The notes: generated from the sequence alone by a model not told the origin. A stretch of 64,000 nt of DNA from an uncultured Acidimicrobiales bacterium (GCA_937922235.1 CAKZVC010000008.1:1-64000), one strand, 5' to 3'; shown: positions 25,728-35,479, numbered from the stretch's first letter. Translations and numbers: made by a program.

Positions 25728-26624
25728 TTACGCCCTCGGATGACTCGACCGATGTACGCGCTGTAAGCGTTCTTTGCTCACATGCGTGTAGATCTGTGTG
25801 GTCGAGAGATCTGAGTGGCCCAACAACTCCTGCACCGTGCGTAGATCGGCACCTCCGTCCAAAAGATGAGTAGCAAACGTATGTCTTAATGCATGTGGGT
25901 GTGTGGGTGTTGGTGATCGCCGGTCGAGAATTCGCCGAACATCTCGTGGGCCGAGTCGGTTTCCCCGTTGGTTCACGAAGAGTGGTGTTACTTCGTCGGC
26001 ACCAGTGCCTGCCTCGACATCGAGCCCCTTCTGCTCCTCGACATGGGCAGCGATTGCCTCGATCGCCGGAGCGCTGAGCGGGACAATCCGTTCCTTCTCG
26101 CCTTTGCCCCACACTCGAACGGTGCCTGCCTGCGGGTCGACCGAGTCAGAGTTGAGGTCGCAAACCTCGCTAACGCGAAGTCCCGAGCCATATAACAATT
26201 CGAGTACTGCATCGTCACGCTTGCGACGAGGCGATTCATCATCTGCCTCAGCGCGGGCCGAGGGGTCGTCGCCGAGTAGTTCACCCAACTGACGATCGGT
26301 GAGGATGTCCGGCAAGTGAGCTCGTGCCGACGGTGTGGAGAGACCGATCGTGGGGTCATCGTCAACCAGGCCATCGATGCGGGCCCACCGAAAGAACCGT
26401 CGGATGGCGCTCATCTTGCGGGCGATTGTGCGGCGGGCGTATTGCTTTTGGTCGAGGTACGCCAAATAGCGGCGAACCACTCGTCGATCGATCGCGGTGA
26501 TCGAGGAAACGCCGGCTTCGGTCGCCCATTCGCCGAAGGCGTTGAGGTCGCGGGCGTAGACGCTTGCGGTTGCCGGGCTTACCCCGGTCAACGACTTGGC
26601 AAACGCCTCGATGTGCTCGATCAC
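25728..26624 (-). CDS. xerC: Tyrosine site-specific recombinase (XerC/XerD family)
   Basis: Xer recombinases resolve chromosome dimers at dif with FtsK. The catalytic set is complete: R in [10 protein letters not shown] in the [10 protein letters not shown] beta hairpin, HxxR in [11 protein letters not shown] in LGHSD and the nucleophile Y in IYTHV. I place the start at GTG 26624, which gives the usual N-terminus and 298 residues; the open frame extends to 26759, but that region overlaps the start of the divergent catalase-like gene. XerC and XerD cannot be told apart by eye. Confidence 0.92.
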   Translation of the reverse strand: MIEHIEAFAKSLTGVSPATASVYARDLNAFGEWATEAGVSSITAIDRRVVRRYLAYLDQKQYARRTIARKMSAIRRFFRWARIDGLVDDDPTIGLSTPSARAHLPDILTDRQLGELLGDDPSARAEADDESPRRKRDDAVLELLYGSGLRVSEVCDLNSDSVDPQAGTVRVWGKGEKERIVPLSAPAIEAIAAHVEEQKGLDVEAGTGADEVTPLFVNQRGNRLGPRDVRRILDRRSPTPTHPHALRHTFATHLLDGGADLRTVQELLGHSDLSTTQIYTHVSKERLQRVHRSSHPRA

Positions 26625-26757
26625 GGGTTCGACGGTAGCCCGAACCAACCTCGTTTCGAGGGAGCCACCAGTAGCTGCGTACCTCGCCCCAACGTGCGAC
26701 AATACGGCATGTCCATATTGATGGGAGCCGTCTGCCGAGTTCCCAGGGGCCGTTAGC

Positions 26758-27675
26758 ATGCCGCCCCTCGCTTCCCGATCATTCCGCGAACCCGACGGCT
26801 ATGTGCAGTGGTCGGCCGACGAAAAGGCCGAATGGCTTTGGTCTCGCCTCATTCTGGGAACAGCGCACGACCGGACAGCATTGCCGTCACTCGAATTGCC
26901 GTTCCGCACATCCCCGTTGACCGAAGCCGGAATTGTCCTACGTCGATCCGAACTTGAGAAGGCCCTCACCCGGGTCTCCGATGTCATGGAGCCGGGACGA
27001 CCCAAGGTGATTCATGCGCGAGGGGCAGTTGCCCGAGTCTCACTCGTCCCATCGGCAGAATCGCCGTTCACCGGCCTGTTGTCGTCTGGGCTACTCGGTG
27101 GGGCTCACGGGCTCATCAGGGTGTCGATGGTCGCTCGAGTTTTTGGCGATGCGGCATACACCCCGGCAATTGCGCTGAAGCTCTTGATCGACGGTTCACC
27201 TTCGGCTGATGTGCTTGCAATGAACCACACCGTTGGACAAGGCCGCGACTTCAACCCGTTTGCAAACACGATGACCAACGACCTGTCCAATGCCCATAAC
27301 GAGCTCCGGACAGCCCAACGAGTCATGTCGGTGCTGTTTCGGCGGGTTTCTCGACAGCCTCGCCGAATGGTCTCGACACATCTTGCTTCGCAGACGAACA
27401 ACGGCGTGGTGGTCGATACCCCTCACAGTCCCGACCGACTCATCTTTCGTCCAACGACCGGCGCGGCGGCATCGTTTACCGACAAGGCCGGGGTCGACTT
27501 CCGATTGGTGCTTTCCGAACTCGAACCCGGAACGACTCTTTTCGAGATCGACGGTGTTGTTGGTTCGAAGACTCACCCTGTTGGTTCGTTGAGAATGGAG
27601 AGCGGCTTTGTGTCGAGCGATGGTGGAGACAGGTTGTTCTTCCGACACGTTCACGATCCGAGCGATCGCCGCTGA
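26758..27675 (+). CDS. Catalase-like haem-fold protein, possible fatty-acid hydroperoxide-processing enzyme
   Basis: This 305-residue protein resembles the compact catalase-related family. VIHARG (distal His86) is followed by RVSMVARVFG (121-130) and AIALKLLIDG (138-146), matching catalase RFSTV and FAVKFYT blocks, then Asn156 in AMNHT; the His-Asn spacing of 70 is close to the 73 of catalases. The proximal haem tyrosine is not recognisable; the C-terminus has DRLFFRHVHDPSD where full catalases have RLFSYxDTHRH. Catalase-related proteins fused to lipoxygenases in corals and cyanobacteria turn fatty-acid hydroperoxides into allene oxides. It converges on the lipase-lipoxygenase gene, stops only 8 bp apart. 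AGGGG precedes the ATG by about 10 bases. Confidence 0.6.
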   Translation: MPPLASRSFREPDGYVQWSADEKAEWLWSRLILGTAHDRTALPSLELPFRTSPLTEAGIVLRRSELEKALTRVSDVMEPGRPKVIHARGAVARVSLVPSAESPFTGLLSSGLLGGAHGLIRVSMVARVFGDAAYTPAIALKLLIDGSPSADVLAMNHTVGQGRDFNPFANTMTNDLSNAHNELRTAQRVMSVLFRRVSRQPRRMVSTHLASQTNNGVVVDTPHSPDRLIFRPTTGAAASFTDKAGVDFRLVLSELEPGTTLFEIDGVVGSKTHPVGSLRMESGFVSSDGGDRLFFRHVHDPSDRR

Positions 27676-27683
27676 CCGGCCCG

Positions 27684-30600
27684 CTAGAAGCTGATCGACG
27701 CTTCCCAGTGGCGGGGCTGCATTCGGCCGAAGCGAACTGACCGAGTCCGGTTTCGCTCCTCAAGTTCGAGGTCGAGGCGGGTAAGCGCCGACTGGAGCTC
27801 ATGCACTGCGTCGGAGAGCTGGGGCTCATCGATCCAACGTTCTGGCGTAATCCGAAGGAGGTTGTTGCCGCCAACGTTGAAGCGACTGGCATCGCTTGCT
27901 TGGTCCATGAGGAAGACATCGTTCATGGTTGGGGCAGGAATCGGGCGATCGAGTCTGCCCTCACCGACAGCCTCGGCAAGACGCTCAAGGTTGGTGATGG
28001 CCTTGTCATTCGGATCGTCGGAGCGAAGGATTGGCGACAGGTCACCACACACTTCGTGCACAACATTGTTGTACAGGAACGAGCTCAAGATCTCGACGAG
28101 CAGGGTTCGGTCGAGCGGGGTTTCGCGTGCATCAAAGTTGGGGATGAGCATGCCGATCGTGCGGTACCAAATGTCGAGGTGATCATCATTTCGGACGGCC
28201 TCATCATCGAGACCAATGGCATCGAGGTAGTTGCTGACACACTCGACGAACTCGGGCCAGATCCGCCGAGCATCCTCTGCATATGGGTGGCCGGTGATCT
28301 CGTCGAGGCCTCTCGCCGCAATGTCCTCGACGGGGTTCCACGAGTCGAAGCTGAATGTGTCTATTCGGTTTCGCAGGAGTGTGGCTGCCGCGTCGCCAGT
28401 CACAAACCCAGACGCTACGAAGTAACTACTTGGCACAAAGAACGCCTGGTACGCGAAATCGTTGACCTGAAGCGTGCCGTAGCTGAAGAAGTGCATGAAG
28501 GGTCGCAGCGGATGCCAGGTCGGCAGGCTAAACGCGCCCAGCGCAAAGGCTTGACCAACAATGAAATGCACTTCGAGTAGGTGCCGCAAGAATGGAACTA
28601 CGCGAATGTCGGCAGCGTTCACTACTCGTTTTGCGCGGTCCCAGGTGGGGTCGTTCGGGCGATGCGTAAACCGCCCGATGTCGATCTGGCGAGGGCGAAG
28701 CTCTCCGTCCTGCACGTCAAAGGTTGCCGCGATCCGAGGGAGCACCCCGTCGAACAGGTCGCCAAAGTCGAGAACGAAGCCATCATCTTCTTTGCGTAGG
28801 TCGAACGGGTTCGGCCCCTGGAGCCGGAGTCGGACGAACGTGTCGTCGTTGGTTGGTTCCGACCAGCCATCTTCGGGCGGAACAAATGCGGTCCTCCACG
28901 GCGACTCCGGATGCCAGGGCACGTCCTTTCGAATGGGTGAACGGGCGTAGCCAGCAAAGCCGAGCTTTCCTAGGCCGTAGTACTTTGCCTTGTAGATCAG
29001 CGGCAGTTGGCCTTCGGCCGGGATCGATTCTGGCACCATGAGTTCTTTGGGCAACCATTCGAGGCCCTTGTAGTGCCCGCACGCTCGGACCAGTTTCGGC
29101 ATGCCGCTGATCGGCGGAACACGTCGCCGGTAGCTCGACTCCGCGCCCTCGTGAACAGTCCGGCGATGCACCGTTCGCATCGCGAGAATTGCCTTCACCC
29201 GCAACACATCTCGGGGTTCGACCTCGGGCCCGCTCGCGAGGGCCACGTCGCGGCCGTTGTCGTCGGGCTGGGCAGCCACGCGCCGATACGTTCCGAGCGC
29301 TCTTGCCAAACGTCGATCGTTCAGGACTTCACCAATCGGCCAGCCATTCGTGACCCCCTCACGGACGACGAACCACCGGCGCAAGTAGGTCTCGGCAGAG
29401 CCAGGTTGCACGCTGTGAATCCGCGCTACTTGAGCAGCGAGGTCGTCCAGCGAGCTGGACGCGGCCGTCATACGCTCGATCACCCGTCGGCTTCGCCGCT
29501 TTCGTTCAGCCGGTGGTTTGGTCCACGGAACTTTGTAGGAGCTCGCTTCACGAATCGCCGATGCGACGATGTCGGAGAGAAGCCTGTCAGCCTCCTCGTC
29601 GACATCGAAGAGGTCTGCCAACTCAAGACCTTTCGTTGTTGCCACATGCAGTGCAGTTCCGAGGTCGTCGAAGTCTTGCCACGGTTGGTGCTGAGCAATG
29701 GCGGGATCAAGCGGCTGCCGTTGCCAATGCAACTCGTCGATCAGGGCTCGCCTGGTCACGCCGACTTCGTGGTTGACGGGTCCTACCCGCCCATTCTCGA
29801 GACGAACTGGCATGCCGACATGTTCGTTCGCCGGGAATTCAGGAATCGGGTCTCCGTGGATCCAGATACGTCGCGCTGCCACCCGAGGCGAAAGCACCCG
29901 TGCAAAGGCGGCATCTCCAGACTTTTGGGCCCCGAACGTCGTGAGGTGGATGTGGTCGAGGGGCCAGGCTTTCAGACTCTCGGGTAGAGCGCTGCGAACG
30001 GACCCGACGCTCAACGCAGACGCGAGTTGCACAGCGAGCGCACCGCCGAGGCTGTGGCCGGTGATGTGCAGTGTTTGTGGCGGACGGCCTCGCCGGCGCG
30101 CAATGTCTTCGAGGCAATACACCAGGGTGCCCAACGACGCGAGAACCGAATCGCGAAGGCCGAGAGTGACGCGCCCGTCCGGCGAGATTCGTTGGTCGGC
30201 GACCGTCTGGAGAAATTCCATATCGGTCACCCAATCAGGGTTGCCGGCCTCGGCAACGAAGCCCTGATATGCAGCTCTGTAGGCATCACCACTTTGACTT
30301 CCGCGGAACGCAACGTGCACCTCGTAGCCGTCGGCGGTGGCCTGATCGAGCACAAGACCGAGGAGGCTCCATGCGGGTGGGCGTCCGTCGAACGAACCGG
30401 TCGCCCCCTCGAAGCCGTAGAGATACTTGCTAGCGCTTGCCCTTCGATGGTCTGTCTGGTGGGCGAAGTAGGGGTCTGCTGGTTGCCCGTGGCGAAGAGT
30501 CTGATACTCGGCAATTGTCGTCTGAGCGATATCTCCAACGACCGAGTCGTGCGACTGCATTAGTCGGTGACGGGTTCCATCGTTCGTAATGACGGCACGA

Positions 30601-30890
30601 TTCGGGTCGACTCGGCTGTAGTTGGTGAGTACTGGATCAAGTTCGGGGTTCGTTGCCCAGCCGCGAGTCGAGCCAGGCCCGCGAAGGTGGGCGACCCCAG
30701 TGACAGCGTTGTGAACCAGTGCCATGACGTTGTCTCGCCGACGCGACCCCGGACGGGCCCATTCCTCGTAGAACGGGTCGAGGGGCCAGATAAGCGACTG
30801 GTTGTAGAGCTGGTAGGCGAGAACACAGAGATCAAACGAGTACAGGTCGCTCGCAACCGGAGCTGCGCCTACTGCCGACGAGACATCCAC
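27684..30890 (-). CDS. Fusion of class 3 lipase and lipoxygenase
   Basis: The 1068-residue protein has two enzymes. Residues about 150-375 are a class 3 lipase with GHSLGG (nucleophile Ser280) and VHVAFRGSQSGD upstream. Residues about 600-1068 are a lipoxygenase: DDTFVRLRLQGPNP (682-695), iron ligands H770 and H775 in RHLLEVHF, HPLRPFMHFFSYGTLQVN (793-810), and the third ligand H945 in VVHEVCGD. The C-terminal SISF parallels the plant SISI, whose terminal Ile carboxylate binds iron; here the last residue is Phe. No signal peptide is seen. I chose GTG 30890, 7 bp after the MFS stop; the open frame continues upstream but overlaps the MFS gene. Predicted role: free polyunsaturated acyl chains and oxygenate them. 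Confidence 0.82.
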   Translation of the reverse strand: MDVSSAVGAAPVASDLYSFDLCVLAYQLYNQSLIWPLDPFYEEWARPGSRRRDNVMALVHNAVTGVAHLRGPGSTRGWATNPELDPVLTNYSRVDPNRAVITNDGTRHRLMQSHDSVVGDIAQTTIAEYQTLRHGQPADPYFAHQTDHRRASASKYLYGFEGATGSFDGRPPAWSLLGLVLDQATADGYEVHVAFRGSQSGDAYRAAYQGFVAEAGNPDWVTDMEFLQTVADQRISPDGRVTLGLRDSVLASLGTLVYCLEDIARRRGRPPQTLHITGHSLGGALAVQLASALSVGSVRSALPESLKAWPLDHIHLTTFGAQKSGDAAFARVLSPRVAARRIWIHGDPIPEFPANEHVGMPVRLENGRVGPVNHEVGVTRRALIDELHWQRQPLDPAIAQHQPWQDFDDLGTALHVATTKGLELADLFDVDEEADRLLSDIVASAIREASSYKVPWTKPPAERKRRSRRVIERMTAASSSLDDLAAQVARIHSVQPGSAETYLRRWFVVREGVTNGWPIGEVLNDRRLARALGTYRRVAAQPDDNGRDVALASGPEVEPRDVLRVKAILAMRTVHRRTVHEGAESSYRRRVPPISGMPKLVRACGHYKGLEWLPKELMVPESIPAEGQLPLIYKAKYYGLGKLGFAGYARSPIRKDVPWHPESPWRTAFVPPEDGWSEPTNDDTFVRLRLQGPNPFDLRKEDDGFVLDFGDLFDGVLPRIAATFDVQDGELRPRQIDIGRFTHRPNDPTWDRAKRVVNAADIRVVPFLRHLLEVHFIVGQAFALGAFSLPTWHPLRPFMHFFSYGTLQVNDFAYQAFFVPSSYFVASGFVTGDAAATLLRNRIDTFSFDSWNPVEDIAARGLDEITGHPYAEDARRIWPEFVECVSNYLDAIGLDDEAVRNDDHLDIWYRTIGMLIPNFDARETPLDRTLLVEILSSFLYNNVVHEVCGDLSPILRSDDPNDKAITNLERLAEAVGEGRLDRPIPAPTMNDVFLMDQASDASRFNVGGNNLLRITPERWIDEPQLSDAVHELQSALTRLDLELEERNRTRSVRFGRMQPRHWEASISF

Positions 30891-30897
30891 GATGCCG

Positions 30898-32589
30898 CTA
30901 TTCGTCCCGCTCGCCGGAAGACAAGGGGAGGTCTGGAATATGGACCTCGCGATCGCCGAACTCCATCTCGGAAATCGTTCCCCACATGAGCTGGCGGGCC
31001 GAGTCGTGCGACGCAATAGCTCGCAAGAACGACTCCTGATCGATCGCGAGCAACGTCGAGGCCTCGGTTGAGGTAACTGTTGCCGTCCGTTCAACGTCGG
31101 CAAGAAGAGCCACCTCGCCGAACGATCCACCCCGGTTGATTGTCCGAACGAACTCGCCGTCCATGACGACGTCAAACGCCCCATTCATCACGGCAAAGAA
31201 TCGGTCGCCCGCTTCGCCTTCAGCAATAACTGTCGTGTCTGGGTCGATCTCGACCACTTCGGCCTGACGAGCCACCGTTTCGAGGGTCATCGGCGGTAGC
31301 GGAGTGAATGCCGGCACCTTCCGAAGCAGACCCATCTCAACAATGGGCACGGTGGCACTCGACTCGGCATTGCGAACCGACCGGAACGAACCAATCAGCA
31401 TCAGAACGTACGCAACGGCGAACACGCCGAGCGTCAATGCTGGCCCAGAAATGGCCAGCGTTACCTGTGCGACGATCGATCCGACCAGAATTCCGATGCC
31501 CGAACCGAACTCCATGAGCGCAAAGACACTACCGACCGTGTCATCGTCGGCGGAGCGCTGAAGCAGCGCACGAGAGACCACCACCACAACGAAGCGGGCC
31601 GCACCCAGAATCGGCATGCCGATGAGCAGCGGGGTAATCGATGCGGCCGAGCCTGCAAGAATCACGGCGAGAGCTCCGACAACCAGCCCGCATACGAGCA
31701 AGCCAGCAGAAAGCGCTACGGCCAGCCGGTTCGCACGATGGGCGAGCGAGCTCAACACGACGGCGCCGACCGCCCCTGCGCCAAAAAATGTCGTCAACAG
31801 GCTCGATGCGGCTTCATCTAGGCCAAGCGTTTCGAGGGCGATGACAACGAACAGAATGTCGAGGGCTCCGACCATTCCGTACTGGAACATGATGAGACCA
31901 ATGAGCGCCAGCAACCCGCCACGCGCCCGCAGTTGTTTGAATGGAGCGGTAACGACCTCGCTCAATGACGGCGCCTCGACGGCCGCCATCCGCGAGGATC
32001 GGCCCGCCGCCCGGTCGACGAATTGAAGGCCAGCCGCAAAGGCAAGCGCAAGTCCGAACCCCACCAACACCGCCCCTGGACCGCCGATGAGCATCAGGCC
32101 GGTCGATGCCAACGGCCCGAGCAGTGCCGCTGAACTATCTGAGTGGCCGACCCACAGGTTGGCGGTGGTGAGCTGCCGCGGTCGTTCGCACAGCAAGGGA
32201 ACCAGAATGGCTTGCGACGGCCGGAGCATCGTAAAGATCGACAATGTGAGCGACGAGCCGAACAGAACGACCACCAACGACCACTCGCCAAGAGCGGCGA
32301 CACCGGCGAGAAGACAGCCGATCGCCTGGACGACGAGCGAGATGAGACGTGCGGTGTTCGGTTGCAGTCGGGATACCGCTAATCCCGCCAGCGGCGAGGC
32401 CACAACGGTGATCGCGAGAAGAGAGATCGAGGCGAGTCCCGTCGCCGGTGCGCCTCCCCGCTGAAAGGCATACACGAAGACGGCAATGTACACCGCCCAC
32501 TCAGCTGCAGCGGAGAGAAAGTGGCCAAGAACGAGCCTGCGCAATGGCCCCGTCCAGGCGTCATCAACCCCACTCGCCCCGCTCACCAT
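30898..32589 (-). CDS. MFS-like membrane protein with C-terminal cyclic-nucleotide-binding domain
   Basis: The 563-residue product has about 12 hydrophobic segments in MFS arrangement (residues about 15-410), followed by a cNMP-binding domain (about 425-540). The phosphate-binding cassette GGSFGEVALLADVERTATV keeps the FGE and RTATV residues that contact the cyclic nucleotide, so binding of cAMP or cGMP is plausible. It is probably a transporter gated by cyclic nucleotide; the substrate is unknown. It follows the cyclase gene by 46 bp and precedes the lipase-lipoxygenase gene by 7 bp on the same strand, so exporting a lipid product is an attractive but untested idea. Confidence 0.85.
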   Translation of the reverse strand: MVSGASGVDDAWTGPLRRLVLGHFLSAAAEWAVYIAVFVYAFQRGGAPATGLASISLLAITVVASPLAGLAVSRLQPNTARLISLVVQAIGCLLAGVAALGEWSLVVVLFGSSLTLSIFTMLRPSQAILVPLLCERPRQLTTANLWVGHSDSSAALLGPLASTGLMLIGGPGAVLVGFGLALAFAAGLQFVDRAAGRSSRMAAVEAPSLSEVVTAPFKQLRARGGLLALIGLIMFQYGMVGALDILFVVIALETLGLDEAASSLLTTFFGAGAVGAVVLSSLAHRANRLAVALSAGLLVCGLVVGALAVILAGSAASITPLLIGMPILGAARFVVVVVSRALLQRSADDDTVGSVFALMEFGSGIGILVGSIVAQVTLAISGPALTLGVFAVAYVLMLIGSFRSVRNAESSATVPIVEMGLLRKVPAFTPLPPMTLETVARQAEVVEIDPDTTVIAEGEAGDRFFAVMNGAFDVVMDGEFVRTINRGGSFGEVALLADVERTATVTSTEASTLLAIDQESFLRAIASHDSARQLMWGTISEMEFGDREVHIPDLPLSSGERDE

Positions 32590-32635
32590 CGGCGAAACGT
32601 AACACGCCTATTCCGCTATGAACAACCGGAGACGC

Positions 32636-35350
32636 CTATGGCGCCGCCTCGGCCGCAGCAACCTCATCGAGCCATCGCACTGCCCGCTGACCGGCCTCGT
32701 TGATCGACCAACCATCGCCCACTGCGATCGCGGCTGACATGCTGTCGCCCAACACCGATTCGACCGTCTGCCGAATCTCGCGACGGGGACGGTGCCCGTT
32801 GCTCACCATCGCCCCGAACAACGCTGCCCCGTCATCTGGCCTGCCGGCGCGACAGAGCACGACCGAGGCCGCTCCCAGCAGATGGCTTGCCCCGACCAAG
32901 TAGTGCTTGTCCATCGTGGCTCGGATCTCTGTGGCCGTCGTGGCTGCAGCCTCATGCACCGATTCGGTGAGTGACGCGAAATGAACGACAAGCCCGTTGA
33001 GAAGATGGCTGATGAGATGGTTTTCCGTGAGCGACTTCGCCATGGCGAGGCCGCGATGAATCGACTCGTTCGCGGTTGGGGTGTCCAGCAGCAGATTCGA
33101 TACGGCGCGGGCCCAGTATCCAATCGTCATTGCGCTTGCGCTTCCCGTCGCCTCGGCTTCGCGGACAGCAATGCGGGCCATCTCGACAGCGTCCGAACTC
33201 GGAGCGAGCAGACAAAGATGGAAGCTACGAAGTCCCAGCCCGGCGATTCGTTTTTCTTTTGACCGGTCGCTGGGGTACGAGAGCAAGTCGTCGGTTGCCT
33301 TGTCCGTGAGTTCAGGGTCGAAGGTGTTGTTGAGCCCAACCGATGCCAACGTTGTGGAGGCGAGACCTGTCGGATCCGATGGATCGAGCTGCAAGCTCCT
33401 TTGCGCCGAGCGTTGTGAGTCGTTATCGGCACTGAGGTATTGGCCAATCGATCGCACAGCCCAGAGGTCCGCATTGTCCGCCGCATCGGGGAGTTCGAGC
33501 AGCTGTTTGGCCCATGCGAAGATCTCCATCCGCATCGATAGCGTGGCGAACCACGCAAGATCGACCACCACCTCGGCAGCGTCCCCGGGCATCTCCGTGC
33601 TCACCAGATGTTCGAAAGCCACTCGAATGTTGTCGCTATCGGAATCGATCCGGGTCCAAATTTCAGCCTCAGCGGAGGTCATCAGGTTTCGCCCGCATTC
33701 ACTTGCGAAGTCGCTGTAGTACTTGGCATGTGCGACCGAAAGATCGTGGATGATCGGACGGCCCAGTTGCTCACTGCGTTGGCGAAGCCTCTCGATGCCG
33801 AACTGACGGATCGTCTCCAACATCGAGAACCGAATATCGCCCTGCCCCGGACGGTTGTTCACGAGCGAGAGCTCAACCAAGTGGGTCAGGTCGTCGAGCA
33901 ACGTCACGTCATCGTCGATGGCGAGAATCGCTGACGCTGCCTCAAGCGTGAACCCGCCAGAGAAAATGCACAATCGTTCAAGAACCTGCTGCTGCCGATC
34001 ATCGAGCTGATCCACGCTCCACGCCACGGTGGAATGCAGCTGGCCGTTCTCTGAACCGGCCGTTGTTCCCAGAACACGCTGGCCGCGTGAAAGCCCTTCG
34101 AGAAGACGGTCCGGCGTCAGGATTCGGAGGCGGGCTGCGGCGAGCTCGAGTGCAAGCGGGATGCCATCAAGTCGCCGACAAATCTCTCGAAGAGTCGCTT
34201 CGTCGGAGGCCATGTCGAATGCTGGATCCCGTTCGATGGCCCGTTCGATGAGTAGCTCGATCGCGTCGGAATCGGTGGGGAGAGGGTCGAGGTTCAGGCG
34301 CTGTTCGCCTGCCAAGTCGAGGGGCTCTCGAGAGGTGACCAAGACCGTCGGGCCGTCGACCGAGAGTACGCGCTCAACGATCGCTCTGACTGCTGGCTTT
34401 ACGTGTTCGCAATTGTCGAGAAGAACGAGGACATCTCGTCGTTCCACAAAGTTCACAATGCTCGACGAGAGGTCATGTCCCGGTTGGCGACGAGCACCCA
34501 GCGCCTCAGCGAGTGCGGCGAGCACGCTCGCCTCGATGTTCGGGCTTTCGGCCGCTATCGGGCTGAGCGGGCAGTACACGACTCCGTCAGCGAAATCTGA
34601 ACTCCGAGCACGAGCTGCAGCGACGGCCAGTCGCGTCTTTCCCATTCCGCCCAAGCCAACTACCGAAGTCAGCCTACGGTCCTGGAGAAACGCCTGAAGT
34701 CGACGCATTTCGAGCTCTCGCCCGATGAGGCGACCTCCTTCTGGAGGCAGCGCGCTGCCAGCAAGCGTGCGACGGATTCGGAGAGGGCGGTCGTCGACGA
34801 TCAACCCATCGGCTTCTACAAGAAACACGCGCTCCTGGCCACAACCCCTCAGTTGAGCAACGCCACAGTCAACGAACCCAAATTCAGCGTTTGATGATTC
34901 TGCTTGTGTGACGACGGCAGTAGTCACCGCGATCTGGTCGCCGTTTGCAACGTCCGCAACGCGCGCTGCCCGATTGATTACCCCGCCGTAGTAGTCATCG
35001 CCATCAGGTTGCGCTGGACCTGAGTGAAGCCCGATCCGGACGCGCATTCGTTCTTCACCATTCCAACTCTCCTGCTGGAACTGCTTCTGCATCGCGACTG
35101 CAGCGGCGAGGGCATCGGCTGGCGTCGTAAAGACGGACTTCACCCCATCGCCAGTGTGCTTGATCAGCACGCCACCGTTGGCACGCGTGAGCTCCATCGC
35201 AACACGGTCGTGATAGTGGAGCGCAACCCTTGTTTCGCGGGGACGTCGTTCCCACGCCGCCGAACTCTCTTCGAGATCGGTGAACAAGAATGTCACGTTG
35301 CCGGCCGGGAGGTCGGGGGAATTGGCTGGACGATCACTGACCCTGCTCAT
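32636..35350 (-). CDS. Class III adenylate/guanylate cyclase fused to NB-ARC-type ATPase (signal-transduction ATPase)
   Basis: The 904-residue protein begins with a class III cyclase domain: FLFTDLEES (metal Asp25), HTGDGVKSVF (Asp68) and GGVINRAARV (Asn126, Arg130), so the catalytic residues look complete. Next is an NB-ARC/AAA-like ATPase with GLGGMGKTRLA (P-loop about 232-241), a VLVLLDNCEH Walker B, and GIPLALELAAARL. The rest is an alpha-solenoid-like region without a clear DNA-binding domain. Start: ATG 35350, giving a short leader before the cyclase; an in-frame ATG at 35404 is possible. It probably senses a ligand and makes cAMP, and is the first gene of the probable operon with the cNMP-binding MFS protein and the lipase-lipoxygenase. 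Confidence 0.85.
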   Translation of the reverse strand: MSRVSDRPANSPDLPAGNVTFLFTDLEESSAAWERRPRETRVALHYHDRVAMELTRANGGVLIKHTGDGVKSVFTTPADALAAAVAMQKQFQQESWNGEERMRVRIGLHSGPAQPDGDDYYGGVINRAARVADVANGDQIAVTTAVVTQAESSNAEFGFVDCGVAQLRGCGQERVFLVEADGLIVDDRPLRIRRTLAGSALPPEGGRLIGRELEMRRLQAFLQDRRLTSVVGLGGMGKTRLAVAAARARSSDFADGVVYCPLSPIAAESPNIEASVLAALAEALGARRQPGHDLSSSIVNFVERRDVLVLLDNCEHVKPAVRAIVERVLSVDGPTVLVTSREPLDLAGEQRLNLDPLPTDSDAIELLIERAIERDPAFDMASDEATLREICRRLDGIPLALELAAARLRILTPDRLLEGLSRGQRVLGTTAGSENGQLHSTVAWSVDQLDDRQQQVLERLCIFSGGFTLEAASAILAIDDDVTLLDDLTHLVELSLVNNRPGQGDIRFSMLETIRQFGIERLRQRSEQLGRPIIHDLSVAHAKYYSDFASECGRNLMTSAEAEIWTRIDSDSDNIRVAFEHLVSTEMPGDAAEVVVDLAWFATLSMRMEIFAWAKQLLELPDAADNADLWAVRSIGQYLSADNDSQRSAQRSLQLDPSDPTGLASTTLASVGLNNTFDPELTDKATDDLLSYPSDRSKEKRIAGLGLRSFHLCLLAPSSDAVEMARIAVREAEATGSASAMTIGYWARAVSNLLLDTPTANESIHRGLAMAKSLTENHLISHLLNGLVVHFASLTESVHEAAATTATEIRATMDKHYLVGASHLLGAASVVLCRAGRPDDGAALFGAMVSNGHRPRREIRQTVESVLGDSMSAAIAVGDGWSINEAGQRAVRWLDEVAAAEAAP

Positions 35351-35479
35351 GCAGCTCGAATGACCCCTCGTAGAGCAAGGCCACGGTCTCGAACGTTCAT
35401 ACATCCCCCGCACATCTCGTCCAACGTCAAGAGTAGGCATAGTACGGCCGTTCCGCCCCAACCCGAACCCCCTGGTGCT

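Noticed and set aside
25728-26624. Xer-family recombinase as an integrase marking a phage or genomic island edge
   Set aside because: It lies at its usual actinobacterial place next to the sigma factor and M23-rpsB genes, and no att-like direct repeats were seen around the accessory island.
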